Assembly (NCBI RefSeq): GCF_002482975.1 | Contig: NZ_DLHA01000052.1 | Location: 1-59,167 of the forward strand | Direction: 5' to 3' | Origin: Flavobacterium sp. UBA7680 | GTDB taxonomy: Bacteria; Bacteroidota; Bacteroidia; Flavobacteriales; Flavobacteriaceae | Length of the DNA: 59,167 bases | Shown here: positions 8,188 through 16,328 of the stretch, in pieces | Layout of the letters: each line of letters begins with the position of its first letter | How positions within the stretch are numbered: position 1 is the stretch's first letter | Program-made: the position numbers and the translations under genes | The notes under the pieces: generated by a model | Databases searched by the model: none | What the model was told of the DNA's origin: nothing | Seen by the model: only the letters and a program-made list of their open reading frames with translations

Positions 8188-9234
8188 TTAACCTAATGTT
8201 CTATTAATATCAAATCCACCCTCTCCAGCGCCATATGAACCTTGATTACCACACCAAGGACATGTACTCATTTCTTCATTTCCAATACAATGAATTTTTC
8301 CACAAACACATAAAGCAAAACCAAATTGATTACCACAACACGGACAAGATGGTGCTCCCATTAGTTCATCACTGTTGACTCTAGCCTGTGAGCTATTCTC
8401 ATCACATAATTCAAAATATGAATTATCAACCTGAAAACCACCAACTAAACGATAGCCTCTTGTTTCCAGACCTGCAAATCCAGAAGGTTGTATAAATTTT
8501 CTATATTTCATTAAATATGGCCGCTTAGTGTTTTGACATTTTGCAGCTAAAACAACAAAATTATTGTCCACATATAAGTTTGGCGGTGGTGATTTTGATA
8601 AATCAATTTTCGACAAAGTATCATTATCAATAGAAGCCAGTTCAAAACCTGATGCATTATTTTCAACACTAATACTACTTGTTTTGATGGAATCTGTTAC
8701 CCATTTAAAGAATTTTTTATAATCCTCTTCGGTAGAGTTTTTGAAATGTAAAACGTTTTCAGTTAATTCACCAAGTATTTTAGTGTCGGTTTCTTCACCA
8801 AAAGAGATCGCAACCATATTGGCTGTCTTTGCCCAATTTTGTCTCCATTCTGAAATTGCAGTTTTAGTGTCATCCGTTGGTACACCATCGGTAAATAAAA
8901 ATATAATAGGCTTCCAATCACCTTTTTGCTCGAAAGTTGTTTTGACAATATTTTTTCTCAATTCATACATTAAATGTCCTAAACCTTTACTTAATGATGT
9001 GCCTCCACCTATTGGAAACTTTGGAGGATAGAAACTAACTATCTCCTGAAGTGGCACCAATGTTTTGGCTTGACCGGCAAATACAATAATAGATACCCAA
9101 ACTGTCTCAATGGCATATGGGTCTTGTTTTATGGCTTTAATTATTGTTGCCATTCCGTCTTCTACTAATTGGATTTGTTCACCAACCATAGATTCAGATA
9201 TATCTATCAGGAAATATATAGGTAATCTTCTCAT
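8188..9234 (-). CDS. terY: TerY-type vWA protein with C-terminal zinc ribbon
   Basis: A 348-residue protein. The vWA domain begins at once (MRRLPIYFLIDISESM) and carries a MIDAS motif D-I-S-E-S (Asp11, Ser13, Ser15), a TSLSKGL Thr and FTDGVPTDD. The C-terminal 150 residues hold the TerY-C zinc-binding domain, with paired Cys motifs (CPCCG, CVCG, CPWCG). vWA proteins of this type act as metal-dependent assembly adaptors for Ter kinase and phosphatase modules. It is one of three TerY copies in the operon and the only one with the zinc ribbon. The PP2C gene lies 9 bp downstream. Confidence 0.88.
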   Translation of the reverse strand: MRRLPIYFLIDISESMVGEQIQLVEDGMATIIKAIKQDPYAIETVWVSIIVFAGQAKTLVPLQEIVSFYPPKFPIGGGTSLSKGLGHLMYELRKNIVKTTFEQKGDWKPIIFLFTDGVPTDDTKTAISEWRQNWAKTANMVAISFGEETDTKILGELTENVLHFKNSTEEDYKKFFKWVTDSIKTSSISVENNASGFELASIDNDTLSKIDLSKSPPPNLYVDNNFVVLAAKCQNTKRPYLMKYRKFIQPSGFAGLETRGYRLVGGFQVDNSYFELCDENSSQARVNSDELMGAPSCPCCGNQFGFALCVCGKIHCIGNEEMSTCPWCGNQGSYGAGEGGFDINRTLG

Positions 9235-9238
9235 TGTG

Positions 9239-9484
9239 TTAAAATAAATTTGATATCATTAATAATAAAATTAATAAGACAATTTGTGTCATGTCAACTG
9301 AAAGTCCGGCACCAACCTGAAATGGCTTTATAAATCTTTTCATTAGGTTGAATATAGGTTCAAAAATTGTATTAAAAAAATTAAAAAAACCTCTGTATTT
9401 ATTATTTAATCTGTCTTTGTATGGCAATAATTTTGAATAAAGAAACAATCCTATAATTAACACCGATATAAGTATTTTTATCAT
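9239..9484 (-). CDS. Small YggT-like membrane protein
   Basis: An 81-residue protein with two hydrophobic segments (residues 3-18 and 62-80) around a basic loop. The centre resembles the YggT pattern: FEPIFNLMKRFIKPF, then GAGLSVDMTQIVLLILLLM, compared with the family motif of a Pro-rich loop followed by an Asp-Ser-Pro/Gln membrane start. It starts inside the upstream gene's stop (4-nt overlap) and ends 4 bp before the TerY start at 9234, so it is firmly in the operon. The YggT link is inferred from pattern only. Confidence 0.6.
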   Translation of the reverse strand: MIKILISVLIIGLFLYSKLLPYKDRLNNKYRGFFNFFNTIFEPIFNLMKRFIKPFQVGAGLSVDMTQIVLLILLLMISNLF

Positions 9485-9960
9485 TTTGACAATTTTTTTA
9501 TTATTTCATCTGCAATACAATAAAAAGCTTTTCTCTCTCCTACATTATAGGTATCTAAACCATATATGATTACGTTTTGGGTCGGTTCAATGCAATTAAT
9601 CGAAAAACTCGAGCCATAATCATTTGTACCGCTATTGTAAGGAATAGAATGCTTGATCCTGATATTAACACAACTACCTTGTATCACAATATCTTTAACA
9701 TCAAATCCTTTCAACAATCCACTTCTTAAGACTTGTTCTGCTCTTCTTGGACTAAAATTAGTAATCTTTGAAGTAGCATAACAATGGTTAAGCTCGTCAA
9801 CATTCATGCTTTGTAGCTTTTCGTTTTGACTTAATTCATATGTGTTTACATAAGAATTAGCATTACTACTTGAGCTACTGCTTCCGGAGGATTCACTAAT
9901 TTTAGAAATGATATGATACAAAATGGTTCCAATAGTTATGATGGCTGAAATGACTTCCAT
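9481..9960 (-). CDS. Membrane-anchored hypothetical protein of the Ter operon
   Basis: A 159-residue protein with an N-terminal hydrophobic helix (AIITIGTILYHII, about residues 6-18), then a Ser-rich linker (residues 22-34). A compact C-terminal domain of about 110 residues contains SPRRAEQVLRSGLLKG and several beta strands. I do not recognise the domain. The Ser linker suggests a membrane anchor with a flexible tether. It sits between a TerY gene (6 bp away) and the YggT-like gene (4-nt overlap), so it is likely a structural or sensing part of the complex. Confidence 0.6.
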   Translation of the reverse strand: MEVISAIITIGTILYHIISKISESSGSSSSSSNANSYVNTYELSQNEKLQSMNVDELNHCYATSKITNFSPRRAEQVLRSGLLKGFDVKDIVIQGSCVNIRIKHSIPYNSGTNDYGSSFSINCIEPTQNVIIYGLDTYNVGERKAFYCIADEIIKKLSK

Positions 9961-9966
9961 TTTTGC

Positions 9967-10602
9967 TTATATAACTAAAGTTATTTCACTGGGAGGTGGT
10001 GGTAGTGCCACACTTTCTCCTGTTCCTTGACTTTTATTTCCTTGTTCAATGGTCTCTGAAACCCATTTAAAAAATTGTTTCAATGCAGCACTGTCTGCGT
10101 TGTCTAAATGAACCACATCATTTGTAAGTTCTTTTAGTAAACTATCATCAGCTAAATTACCAGCAGCACAACAAACGATAGCACCAAAATTCAAAGCTTT
10201 GATTTTCGGAATCATTTCTCGGTATACCATTAAATCGTTTGGTTTTCCATCTGTAAATAAAAAAAATAAAGGCTTCCAATCACCCTTTTGAGTATCTGTA
10301 CCTTTTTTGACATCAACTTTAACTTTTTCATGAAGCATTTCAAGTGCTTTACCGGTATGAGTGGGGCCACTTTGTGGACAAACAATTTCGGGTAATTGAA
10401 ATAATGCTAATTCAGTAAGAGGACAAATTTCTTTAACCTCTCTATCAAATGTAATAATACTTATCCATAAAGAATCTAGAGCTTGTGCATCCTGTCTAAG
10501 CGTATTAATCATACTGCTCAATGCATTATTCAACGCTTGTATAGGTTCTCCATACATAGAGCCTGAAGTATCAAGTAAAAAATAGACTGGTAATCTTCTC
10601 AT
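9967..10602 (-). CDS. terY: TerY-type vWA domain protein
   Basis: A 211-residue vWA protein. I start it at the ATG of MRRLPVYFLLDTSGSM, matching its two paralogues; a TTG five codons upstream (10617) is less likely. The MIDAS motif DTSGS (Asp11, Ser13, Ser15), the Thr in GPTHTGKAL and the FTDGKP loop are present, so metal binding should be intact. It ends with a Pro-rich tail (ALPPPPSEI). A stop-to-start gap of 1 bp follows the 52-aa gene. The likely role is an adaptor in the Ter stress complex. Confidence 0.85.
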   Translation of the reverse strand: MRRLPVYFLLDTSGSMYGEPIQALNNALSSMINTLRQDAQALDSLWISIITFDREVKEICPLTELALFQLPEIVCPQSGPTHTGKALEMLHEKVKVDVKKGTDTQKGDWKPLFFLFTDGKPNDLMVYREMIPKIKALNFGAIVCCAAGNLADDSLLKELTNDVVHLDNADSAALKQFFKWVSETIEQGNKSQGTGESVALPPPPSEITLVI

Positions 10603-10603
10603 A

Positions 10604-10762
10604 TTATTTTTTTCCAAAAAATGATTTAATTAATATACTGCCTAATTTACGTTCCATACCACCTTTAGTCATTGGCACTCCTGTTTTACGTGCAAAACTT
10701 TGCTTTGCTCCAGCTATTCCTAATAGCCTACTTAAAGAAAATGAAAAACCAAATTTAGACAT
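10604..10762 (-). CDS. 52-aa basic protein inside the Ter operon
   Basis: A short frame of 52 residues between two TerY genes, easy to miss. It is strongly basic, beginning MSKFGFSFSLSRLLGIAGAK, then SFARKTGVPMTKGGMERKLG, and ends in KSFFGKK. The middle (a K/R helix, a GVP turn, then T-K-x-G-x-x-R-K-x-G) recalls short basic proteins I associate with vWA/Ter clusters in other bacteria (from memory, unverified). It ends 1 bp before the downstream TerY ATG and begins 13 bp after the upstream TerY stop. The exact fit into the operon supports a real gene. Confidence 0.65.
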   Translation of the reverse strand: MSKFGFSFSLSRLLGIAGAKQSFARKTGVPMTKGGMERKLGSILIKSFFGKK

Positions 10763-10775
10763 AACTTATAATATT

Positions 10776-11414
10776 TTAGACAACAATATTTAACTCGGCA
10801 GGAGGAGGTGGCAGTTCATTTAGTCCGGTAACTTCTTTACCACTATCTTCAACTCTTGTTGAAGAGACTCCAATTGAAGCTGTTACCCATAAGAAAAACT
10901 TACTAATACTAGCACTATCAGCTGTATCTAGACTAACAACATTGTCAGTTATTTGTTTCAATATTCCTGTATCTGCGCCACTGCCGGCAGCACATGCAAC
11001 TGTAAAAGCCGTTTTACGCTGTTTGAATTCGTTGAGTCCAGATTGCCAATCATCTGTTGGGATACCATCAGTCATAATAAATACAAGAGGCTTCCAATCT
11101 CCTTTTTGTTCAGCTGTAGTTTTGGCAACTTCATTATCTATTTTGCTTGAAACTAATTTAAGTGCATCACCCAAAGCTGTAACTCCAGTGGCTTTGATAT
11201 CCACCATTTGAAAAGACGCTAAATCTGTCAAAGGAATTATCTGTTGAGCTGAAGTATCAAAAGTTATTACACTAATAAAAGCTGTTTCAATTGCTTGTGG
11301 GTTTTGTCGTAATGAACTTATCATTACTTGAACACCATTTTTAACAGCTTCGATTGGCTCACCACTCATTGAACCTGAAGTATCTAATAATAAATAAACT
11401 GGTAATCTTCTCAT
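10776..11414 (-). CDS. terY: TerY-type vWA domain protein
   Basis: A 212-residue vWA protein, first of the three TerY copies in transcription order. MRRLPVYLLLDTSGSMSGEP holds the MIDAS DTSGS. The second MIDAS Thr (GVTALGDAL) and MTDGIPTDDW are also seen. The domain fills the chain, with a C-terminal Pro tail (ELPPPPAEL) shared with the copy at 9967. The two are clearly paralogues from a duplication. It lies 18 bp after the membrane-protein gene. The likely job is metal-dependent bridging of Ter components. Confidence 0.87.
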   Translation of the reverse strand: MRRLPVYLLLDTSGSMSGEPIEAVKNGVQVMISSLRQNPQAIETAFISVITFDTSAQQIIPLTDLASFQMVDIKATGVTALGDALKLVSSKIDNEVAKTTAEQKGDWKPLVFIMTDGIPTDDWQSGLNEFKQRKTAFTVACAAGSGADTGILKQITDNVVSLDTADSASISKFFLWVTASIGVSSTRVEDSGKEVTGLNELPPPPAELNIVV

Positions 11415-11432
11415 CGTGTATATTTTTATTGG

Positions 11433-11846
11433 TTATCTAGGAATATTGTATGTTTGATTGTTATTACTCGCACTTTCATTGTTTGGATTGATTATATTAT
11501 TAATAGCATATGAACTGGTGTCAGCATCAGGATCATTTTGAATTAACTCACTCAAAATTATTTGAGTTACATCTTTACCACCAACTATATGTCTGTAAGC
11601 AGCGCCAATTGTATAAATTGGTCCCCAAGGAATTCCCCACCAGCCAAACAGTAAATTAACCCCGACATGGCCATAAGAATATTTCACGGTGTTTTCACCA
11701 GGTCTAATAAAATAGATACTTGAATTTCTCCTTAATGTCATTAGTATTAATGAAATGGTATAAGGAAAAATCACAAATTTTGCACCTTGATTAACTAATT
11801 GCTTTATTTCCGAAACTCTGAGACCTTGAATATTTTTAATCTCCAT
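11433..11846 (-). CDS. Membrane-associated hypothetical protein of the Ter operon
   Basis: A 137-residue protein. A helical start (SEIKQLVNQGAKFVIFPYTI) runs into a hydrophobic hairpin (LILMTLRRNSSIYFIRPGE), then a second hydrophobic, Trp- and Gly-rich segment (LLFGWWGIPWGPIYTIGA). A polar, Asn-rich tail follows. The IYFIRPGE and GWWGIPWGPIYT signatures match a widespread uncharacterised membrane family that I know without a name. It lies between a TerD gene (3 bp) and a TerY gene (18 bp), so it may be a membrane docking part of the system. Confidence 0.65.
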   Translation of the reverse strand: MEIKNIQGLRVSEIKQLVNQGAKFVIFPYTISLILMTLRRNSSIYFIRPGENTVKYSYGHVGVNLLFGWWGIPWGPIYTIGAAYRHIVGGKDVTQIILSELIQNDPDADTSSYAINNIINPNNESASNNNQTYNIPR

Positions 11847-11849
11847 TTT

Positions 11850-12509
11850 TTATAAATATGATTTTAGAATTTTGTGAATTGTTTGTCCTAAAAAAGTATC
11901 TTCAGTTGGATCACCGATGGCACTGAATTTCCATTCACCGCTTCTTTTATAAAGTTTCCCCATTATGATAGAACGTTTACCAACATATTGGCTTTCCGCT
12001 GACACGTTATAGTCTGCAAAAACAGAAGTCACTCGAGTAGGAGTGCCTTCATACATTCTAATTTTAGCATAAGGTATCTGAGAGAAATCTTCATTTCCTG
12101 CATTATTTAAGAAGAAAAATATTTGAGAAACATTTGAATTTAGTTTGGTTAAATCAACAGTAATAATCTCATTGTCTAAGCCATCATCACCTCCCTTGTC
12201 TCCTTCCAAATCATCTCCGGTATGTTTCATCGCGCCGTCAATGGTTACTAATTTCCCTTTTGGCAAACCAAATTGTTGTAAAACTTCTACTCTGTAAAGA
12301 GGAGAATACAAATGGTCGCAAATATTATTTTGGTCATCAATTAAAACACAACTTAAATCTAAATCAATATTATGAACAGATTTTGAAAGACCAAATAATG
12401 CCTTTTTTTCAATTGCTCCCCAGTTTACACCAACACAAAAATTAGTTAATGTTTCACCTGATGTTTTTCTTAAATCAATTTTTTGCCCTTTAGTTAAATT
12501 AATTGCCAT
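11850..12509 (-). CDS. TerD domain protein (divergent, TerZ/TerA-like)
   Basis: A 219-residue TerD-family protein. It begins with the family leader MAINLTKGQKIDL and has the beta-sandwich motifs VGVNWG, NIDLDLSCVL and HTGDDLEGDKGGDDGLDNEI. These replace the usual GLGWD, FDLDAS and DGDDEQ. The acidic clusters that bind Ca2+ in TerD are present. Its longer middle and N-x-D-L-D pattern make it the most divergent of the four TerD proteins here. It is cytoplasmic and thought to coat or work at the membrane with TerC. It lies 16 bp after the TerD gene upstream. Confidence 0.85.
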   Translation of the reverse strand: MAINLTKGQKIDLRKTSGETLTNFCVGVNWGAIEKKALFGLSKSVHNIDLDLSCVLIDDQNNICDHLYSPLYRVEVLQQFGLPKGKLVTIDGAMKHTGDDLEGDKGGDDGLDNEIITVDLTKLNSNVSQIFFFLNNAGNEDFSQIPYAKIRMYEGTPTRVTSVFADYNVSAESQYVGKRSIIMGKLYKRSGEWKFSAIGDPTEDTFLGQTIHKILKSYL

Positions 12510-12525
12510 TATTTTTAATTTTTTA

Positions 12526-13080
12526 TTAGTTATACTTGTTTAAATAATCTTCTAATCCGCCTTTCATACCCATCCCTACAGCTTCAAACTTCCATTCATC
12601 ATTCCTTTTGTATATTCTTCCAAATTCAACAGCTGTTTCTACAGAAAAATCTTCGTCAAGTTCGTACTTTAAAATTTCCGCATTTGAATTTGTATCAAAT
12701 ATTCTAACGAAAGAGTTTCTAACTTGACCAAAATTTTGTTTTCTAGCTTCAGCATCATGAATAGTTACTACGATACAAATCTCCGATGCGTTTTTATCAA
12801 TCCTTGATAAATCAACTTTGATTTGTTCATCATCTCCATCACCATCACCTGTTAAATTATCACCAGTGTGTTCAACAGAACCATCAGGAGTTTTCAAATT
12901 ATTGAAGAAAACAAAATGGCTGTCAGAAAGTATCTTTTTGTTTTCTCCTAAGACAAAAATAGAAGCGTCTAAATCAAAACCAGAACCTGTAGAAGATTCG
13001 TTTGTATCCCATCCTAATCCGATGGTAAACTTAGGAGCATTTATGTTTTCACGCTGCCCCTTTTGTAAATTAATTGCCAT
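12526..13080 (-). CDS. terD: TerD family protein
   Basis: A 184-residue canonical TerD protein. Visible motifs are MAINLQKGQRENI, IGLGWDTNESS, FDLDASIFVLGENKK, HTGDNLTGDGDGDDEQIKVD and the C-terminal FGRIYKRNDEWKFEAVGMG. The Asp-rich loops are the known Ca2+ sites of the family. Length matches the usual 180-195 residues. It is a close paralogue of 15269-15844. TerD proteins support resistance to tellurite, colicins, phage and other chemical stress. It lies 1 bp after the phosphoribosyltransferase gene. Confidence 0.93.
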   Translation of the reverse strand: MAINLQKGQRENINAPKFTIGLGWDTNESSTGSGFDLDASIFVLGENKKILSDSHFVFFNNLKTPDGSVEHTGDNLTGDGDGDDEQIKVDLSRIDKNASEICIVVTIHDAEARKQNFGQVRNSFVRIFDTNSNAEILKYELDEDFSVETAVEFGRIYKRNDEWKFEAVGMGMKGGLEDYLNKYN

Positions 13081-13081
13081 T

Positions 13082-13933
13082 TTAATTAATGTTTATTGTG
13101 TTAATATTTATTGACTCAGTTTTAATTGAATCAACTTTAATTGAGTTAATATTCATTTTGTATTCTGTCAATTGATGATAATTATTACTAATGGCCAAAT
13201 GAAAAAGTTCTTCTTTTTTCTCGTAAGATATACATTTAATTAAAAGATTAAATTCTAGCTCATTTAGGCTCAATATGTACTTAATAATCCGTGTGTTAAA
13301 TTGAAAACTTTCTCTATTGATAATCTCAACAATTTCGTTTACACCTTTAACTGCAAAATAGTTGTAATGATTTTCAATATTTGGATGAATCTCTTTGTTT
13401 AACAATTCAGCTAAATAGACAAAAACAAAATCTCCCTGAATATTATATTGGTTTAGTATTTTGTTAACTGTAAACTCGTGACTACCTGTTATTTTAATGT
13501 CATCCACAAAAATGCAAAACTTACCATCAATAAAATGTCGATCAATGTAATAAGTATCATTCGAAATTAATCTTACTCTTTCCTCAAAATCTAAATTACC
13601 GTAATCAGTAACATAGGTTTGATTTCTATAAATTTTAGATTCTAAACATGCTTTTTTGTTATGTTGGAACAAAAAATCATTTAGCTTTCTTTTAAAATAC
13701 AAACACAAAAAATTTGAAGCTGTTGGTATCGATAAATAAGGACTAGGCAATATTATTATTTCATCCTGCAACAACAATTTTTCTCTATACTCACTTATAA
13801 AACCTTCAAACAAATCTGAAGCAAATTTTTCTGCAAAATACTTGTCTCCAAACTTGAACCAGCTGTAATCATCCTCGTTAAATGGACAATCATCTTTATC
13901 AAGAATTTTATATAAACTATATCTGTTAATCAT
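13082..13933 (-). CDS. Ter-associated phosphoribosyltransferase
   Basis: A 283-residue protein. The key sign is IFVDDIKITGSHE (about residues 160-172), the PRPP-binding loop of type I phosphoribosyltransferases (hydrophobics, two acids, then T-G). Upstream, ILPSPYLSIPTASNF fits the PRTase hood region. In Ter gene clusters PRTases pair with HAD phosphatases in a proposed nucleotide-like biosynthetic branch. The C-terminal tail turns into Asn/Ile/Ser repeats (IKVDSIKTESININTININ). It overlaps the HAD gene by 1 nt (TAATG). Substrate unknown. Confidence 0.75.
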   Translation of the reverse strand: MINRYSLYKILDKDDCPFNEDDYSWFKFGDKYFAEKFASDLFEGFISEYREKLLLQDEIIILPSPYLSIPTASNFLCLYFKRKLNDFLFQHNKKACLESKIYRNQTYVTDYGNLDFEERVRLISNDTYYIDRHFIDGKFCIFVDDIKITGSHEFTVNKILNQYNIQGDFVFVYLAELLNKEIHPNIENHYNYFAVKGVNEIVEIINRESFQFNTRIIKYILSLNELEFNLLIKCISYEKKEELFHLAISNNYHQLTEYKMNINSIKVDSIKTESININTININ

Positions 13934-14598
13934 TAATTATTAATTAGTAATGCGTCAAAACCATAATTCTTTGCCCCGTTGTAGTCCGCATTTTTATTAT
14001 CCCCAACATGTAAGATAGCTGATTTTGACATTAACTCTATCTTGTTGACTTCATTGTAAACCAATTCAAATATTTTATAATTAGGTTTTGAAAAGCCACA
14101 CTCATCTGAATAAATCTGAAACGAAAAAAAATCATCTAATTCATAAAATGAAATAATTTTTCTTAATGTATATCCCTTTATAAAAGCAGTATTACTCAAC
14201 AAATTCATTGTTTTCCCTTCTGATTGTATTGTTTTAAGATATTTTTTTAAATCAGAATACATTAAAACCGGTTTATAATTCAATAACAATAATTCTGACT
14301 CAATATAATAATCATTGAGTTTTTCAAAACTAATGTTTTCATAATTATGGTTCAGTGAATTTAAAATAAGGCTGTAAATTTCAAACGTATCAATATTTAA
14401 ACCTGTCTTTTCATTAATATTATTACATGCTAAATCGTAATAACGAATCTTATCTGCAACGGTTTTCTCATCTGCTTCAATTTCGAAAAAATCTTTAAAT
14501 AATTTATTTCTTTTGGTTTTAAATTCAGAATTAGATTTTATTAAGGTCAGCCATAAATCAAATGAAATATGCTTGTAATTTTTGATGTCTATTTTCAA
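13933..14598 (-). CDS. HAD-superfamily hydrolase
   Basis: A 221-residue HAD protein. Motif I is ISFDLWLTLIKS, where the nucleophile Asp is present but the usual D-x-D second Asp is replaced by Trp (D-L-W-L-T). Motif II is LLSNTAF. Motif III Lys is in CGFSKPNYKIFELV and motif IV is HVGDNKNADYNGAKNYGF. The lost general acid makes the phosphatase chemistry uncertain, though D-x-W variants occur in HADs. It overlaps the TerD gene upstream by 4 nt and the PRTase downstream by 1 nt, so the pair acts together. Confidence 0.85.
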   Translation of the reverse strand: MKIDIKNYKHISFDLWLTLIKSNSEFKTKRNKLFKDFFEIEADEKTVADKIRYYDLACNNINEKTGLNIDTFEIYSLILNSLNHNYENISFEKLNDYYIESELLLLNYKPVLMYSDLKKYLKTIQSEGKTMNLLSNTAFIKGYTLRKIISFYELDDFFSFQIYSDECGFSKPNYKIFELVYNEVNKIELMSKSAILHVGDNKNADYNGAKNYGFDALLINN

Positions 14599-15260
14599 GA
14601 GTATGTCTTTAATATATCAACAAAATTATCAGTTTGTTTTGGTTCACCTATAGCTCTAAATTTCCATTCAGTATCTTTTCTATAGGCTTCAGCAAAAACC
14701 ATTGCACACATTCCGTTAAGTGATGCATCACCTGACAAATTAAATTTAGCAATTTCTTTACCTCGAGAATCTACTGCTCTGATAAAGGCATTTTCTATTA
14801 ATCCAAAATGTTGATTATTTTGTCTTCCTTGATAAATCGTTACTAAAAAAATTATTGTCTGATATCTAGCGTCTAAAGAATCTAATTTTACAATAATCTG
14901 TTCATCATCACCATCACCGGCTCCTGTTCTGTTGTCTCCTGTTAACCATATGTTTCCTGATGGATGTCGCATTGAGTTAAAAAAAATAACATCTCCCTCA
15001 TATAGTCCGACTTGACCACCACCAGTATTTCTGACAGTTCTACCTAAATCGGCAACTTTTCCGTTGGCATCCAATAAAAAAGCTATGGCATCTAAATCAT
15101 ACTCTTCCTCTTTACCACCGAAAAGTTTACCTAAAAAACCACTTTCTTTTTTTTTAACATCCCAGCCCAATCCAATTGTTACTTGAGACAAATCAAAAGA
15201 TTCACCTTTGTCATTTTTTCTTAAATCAATTGTTTGACCTTTTTGAAGATTTATAGCCAT
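14595..15260 (-). CDS. TerD family protein with insertion
   Basis: A 221-residue TerD protein. MAINLQKGQTIDL, then TIGLGWDVKKKESGFLGKLF with a short insertion before YDLDAIAFLLD, and NTGGGQVGLYEGD before the acidic TGAGDGDDEQI loop. The tail EAYRKDTEWKFRAIGEP is typical. The extra 30-40 residues around the insertion and the glycine stretch separate it from the two standard copies. It probably functions with them in Ca2+-dependent assemblies. It lies 8 bp after the first TerD gene and overlaps the HAD gene by 4 nt. Confidence 0.9.
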   Translation of the reverse strand: MAINLQKGQTIDLRKNDKGESFDLSQVTIGLGWDVKKKESGFLGKLFGGKEEEYDLDAIAFLLDANGKVADLGRTVRNTGGGQVGLYEGDVIFFNSMRHPSGNIWLTGDNRTGAGDGDDEQIIVKLDSLDARYQTIIFLVTIYQGRQNNQHFGLIENAFIRAVDSRGKEIAKFNLSGDASLNGMCAMVFAEAYRKDTEWKFRAIGEPKQTDNFVDILKTYS

Positions 15261-15268
15261 ATTTTATT

Positions 15269-15844
15269 TTATTTTATTATCTGACCAGAGTAATATTTCT
15301 CAAGGAAAAATCCAAGGTCTGCTTTATAACCAATTCCAGATGCCTCAAATTTCCATTGATTGTTTCTTTTGTAAAGTCTCCCAAATTCTACACCAGTTTC
15401 AACGGAAAAATCTTCATCTAATTCATATTTGGCTATCTCTACATTACTGTCCTCATCAACAATTCTAATATATGAATTTCTAACTTGACCAAAATTTTGC
15501 TTTCTTCTTTCAAAATCTTCTATTGTTACTACAAATAAAATTTCATTGACATCTTTATTGATTTTGTTTAAGTCTATTTTTATTGCTTCATCATCATCCC
15601 CATCACTGCTCTTGCCATCTGGATCATCTCCTGTATGCTCCAAAGAACCATCAGGTGATTTTAGATTGTTGTAAAATATAAAATAATCTTCAGCTAATAA
15701 TTTTCTGTTTTCATTTATCATAATTGCTGAAGCATCTAAATCAAAGTCATGACCAGTTCCCTCATTTGGATCCCATCCTAACCCAACAGTAATCCTTGAT
15801 AATCCAATATCAATTTTTTGTCCTTTTTGTAAATTAATTGCCAT
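15269..15844 (-). CDS. terD: TerD family protein, first gene of the Ter operon
   Basis: A 191-residue standard TerD protein. Motifs are MAINLQKGQKIDI, TVGLGWDPNEGT, FDLDASAIMINENRK, HTGDDPDGKSSDGDDDEAIK and FGRLYKRNNQWKFEASG. It is the closest relative of 12526-13080 in this operon. All fifteen downstream genes to terC share its strand with gaps of 1-37 bp or small overlaps, so transcription most likely starts in the 15845-16390 gap. I see no clear TAnnTTTG box there; a TATATTTTG on the minus strand about 65 nt upstream has the wrong internal spacing. Confidence 0.93.
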   Translation of the reverse strand: MAINLQKGQKIDIGLSRITVGLGWDPNEGTGHDFDLDASAIMINENRKLLAEDYFIFYNNLKSPDGSLEHTGDDPDGKSSDGDDDEAIKIDLNKINKDVNEILFVVTIEDFERRKQNFGQVRNSYIRIVDEDSNVEIAKYELDEDFSVETGVEFGRLYKRNNQWKFEASGIGYKADLGFFLEKYYSGQIIK

Positions 15845-16328
15845 AATTAAATATTATTAATACATATTTTTGTTTGATTTCTGAGTCATATTTGAACAAA
15901 ATATATTGAGCTTAGATAAATTTTAATATTTCTTATATCAATTTAAGTCAGAATAATCAATCGCTAAAATATAGAAAAAAACTTAAAAAAAAATAAACTT
16001 ATCGACAAATTGATGGAAATTATCTTTTGGGGGATAAATCATTTATTTGTTAAAGTAAATTACACATCTAATTATTGAAATAAATATTTCTCTAACTACA
16101 ATAAAATATAGTAGGATTTAATAAAACTTCATGCAATTAAATATAAATATCATAGAAACAATACCTTAGTTACAAGACAACTCTTTATTATCTCCTGTTC
16201 TCCCTGTTTTTATTAGCTCATTTAACTTTGTGATAATACGTATAATTAATTTTGTTTGTAATCTAAACCAACAGTAATGCAACCAAAATGAAAACTTTGG
16301 TCTTTATAAACATTTGTAGTGGTTAAGC
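15845..16328. other. Promoter-bearing intergenic region of the Ter operon
   Basis: About 480 bp of AT-rich sequence without a convincing reading frame on either strand. It must contain the Ter operon promoter for the minus strand, but no canonical box was found. A 45-bp hairpin borders it on the right (16329-16373). Confidence 0.5.

Noticed and set aside
9967..10617. TTG start at 10617 for the second TerY gene
   Set aside because: The ATG at 10602 gives MRRLPVYF, the same start as both paralogues, and leaves a 1-bp gap after the 52-aa gene.
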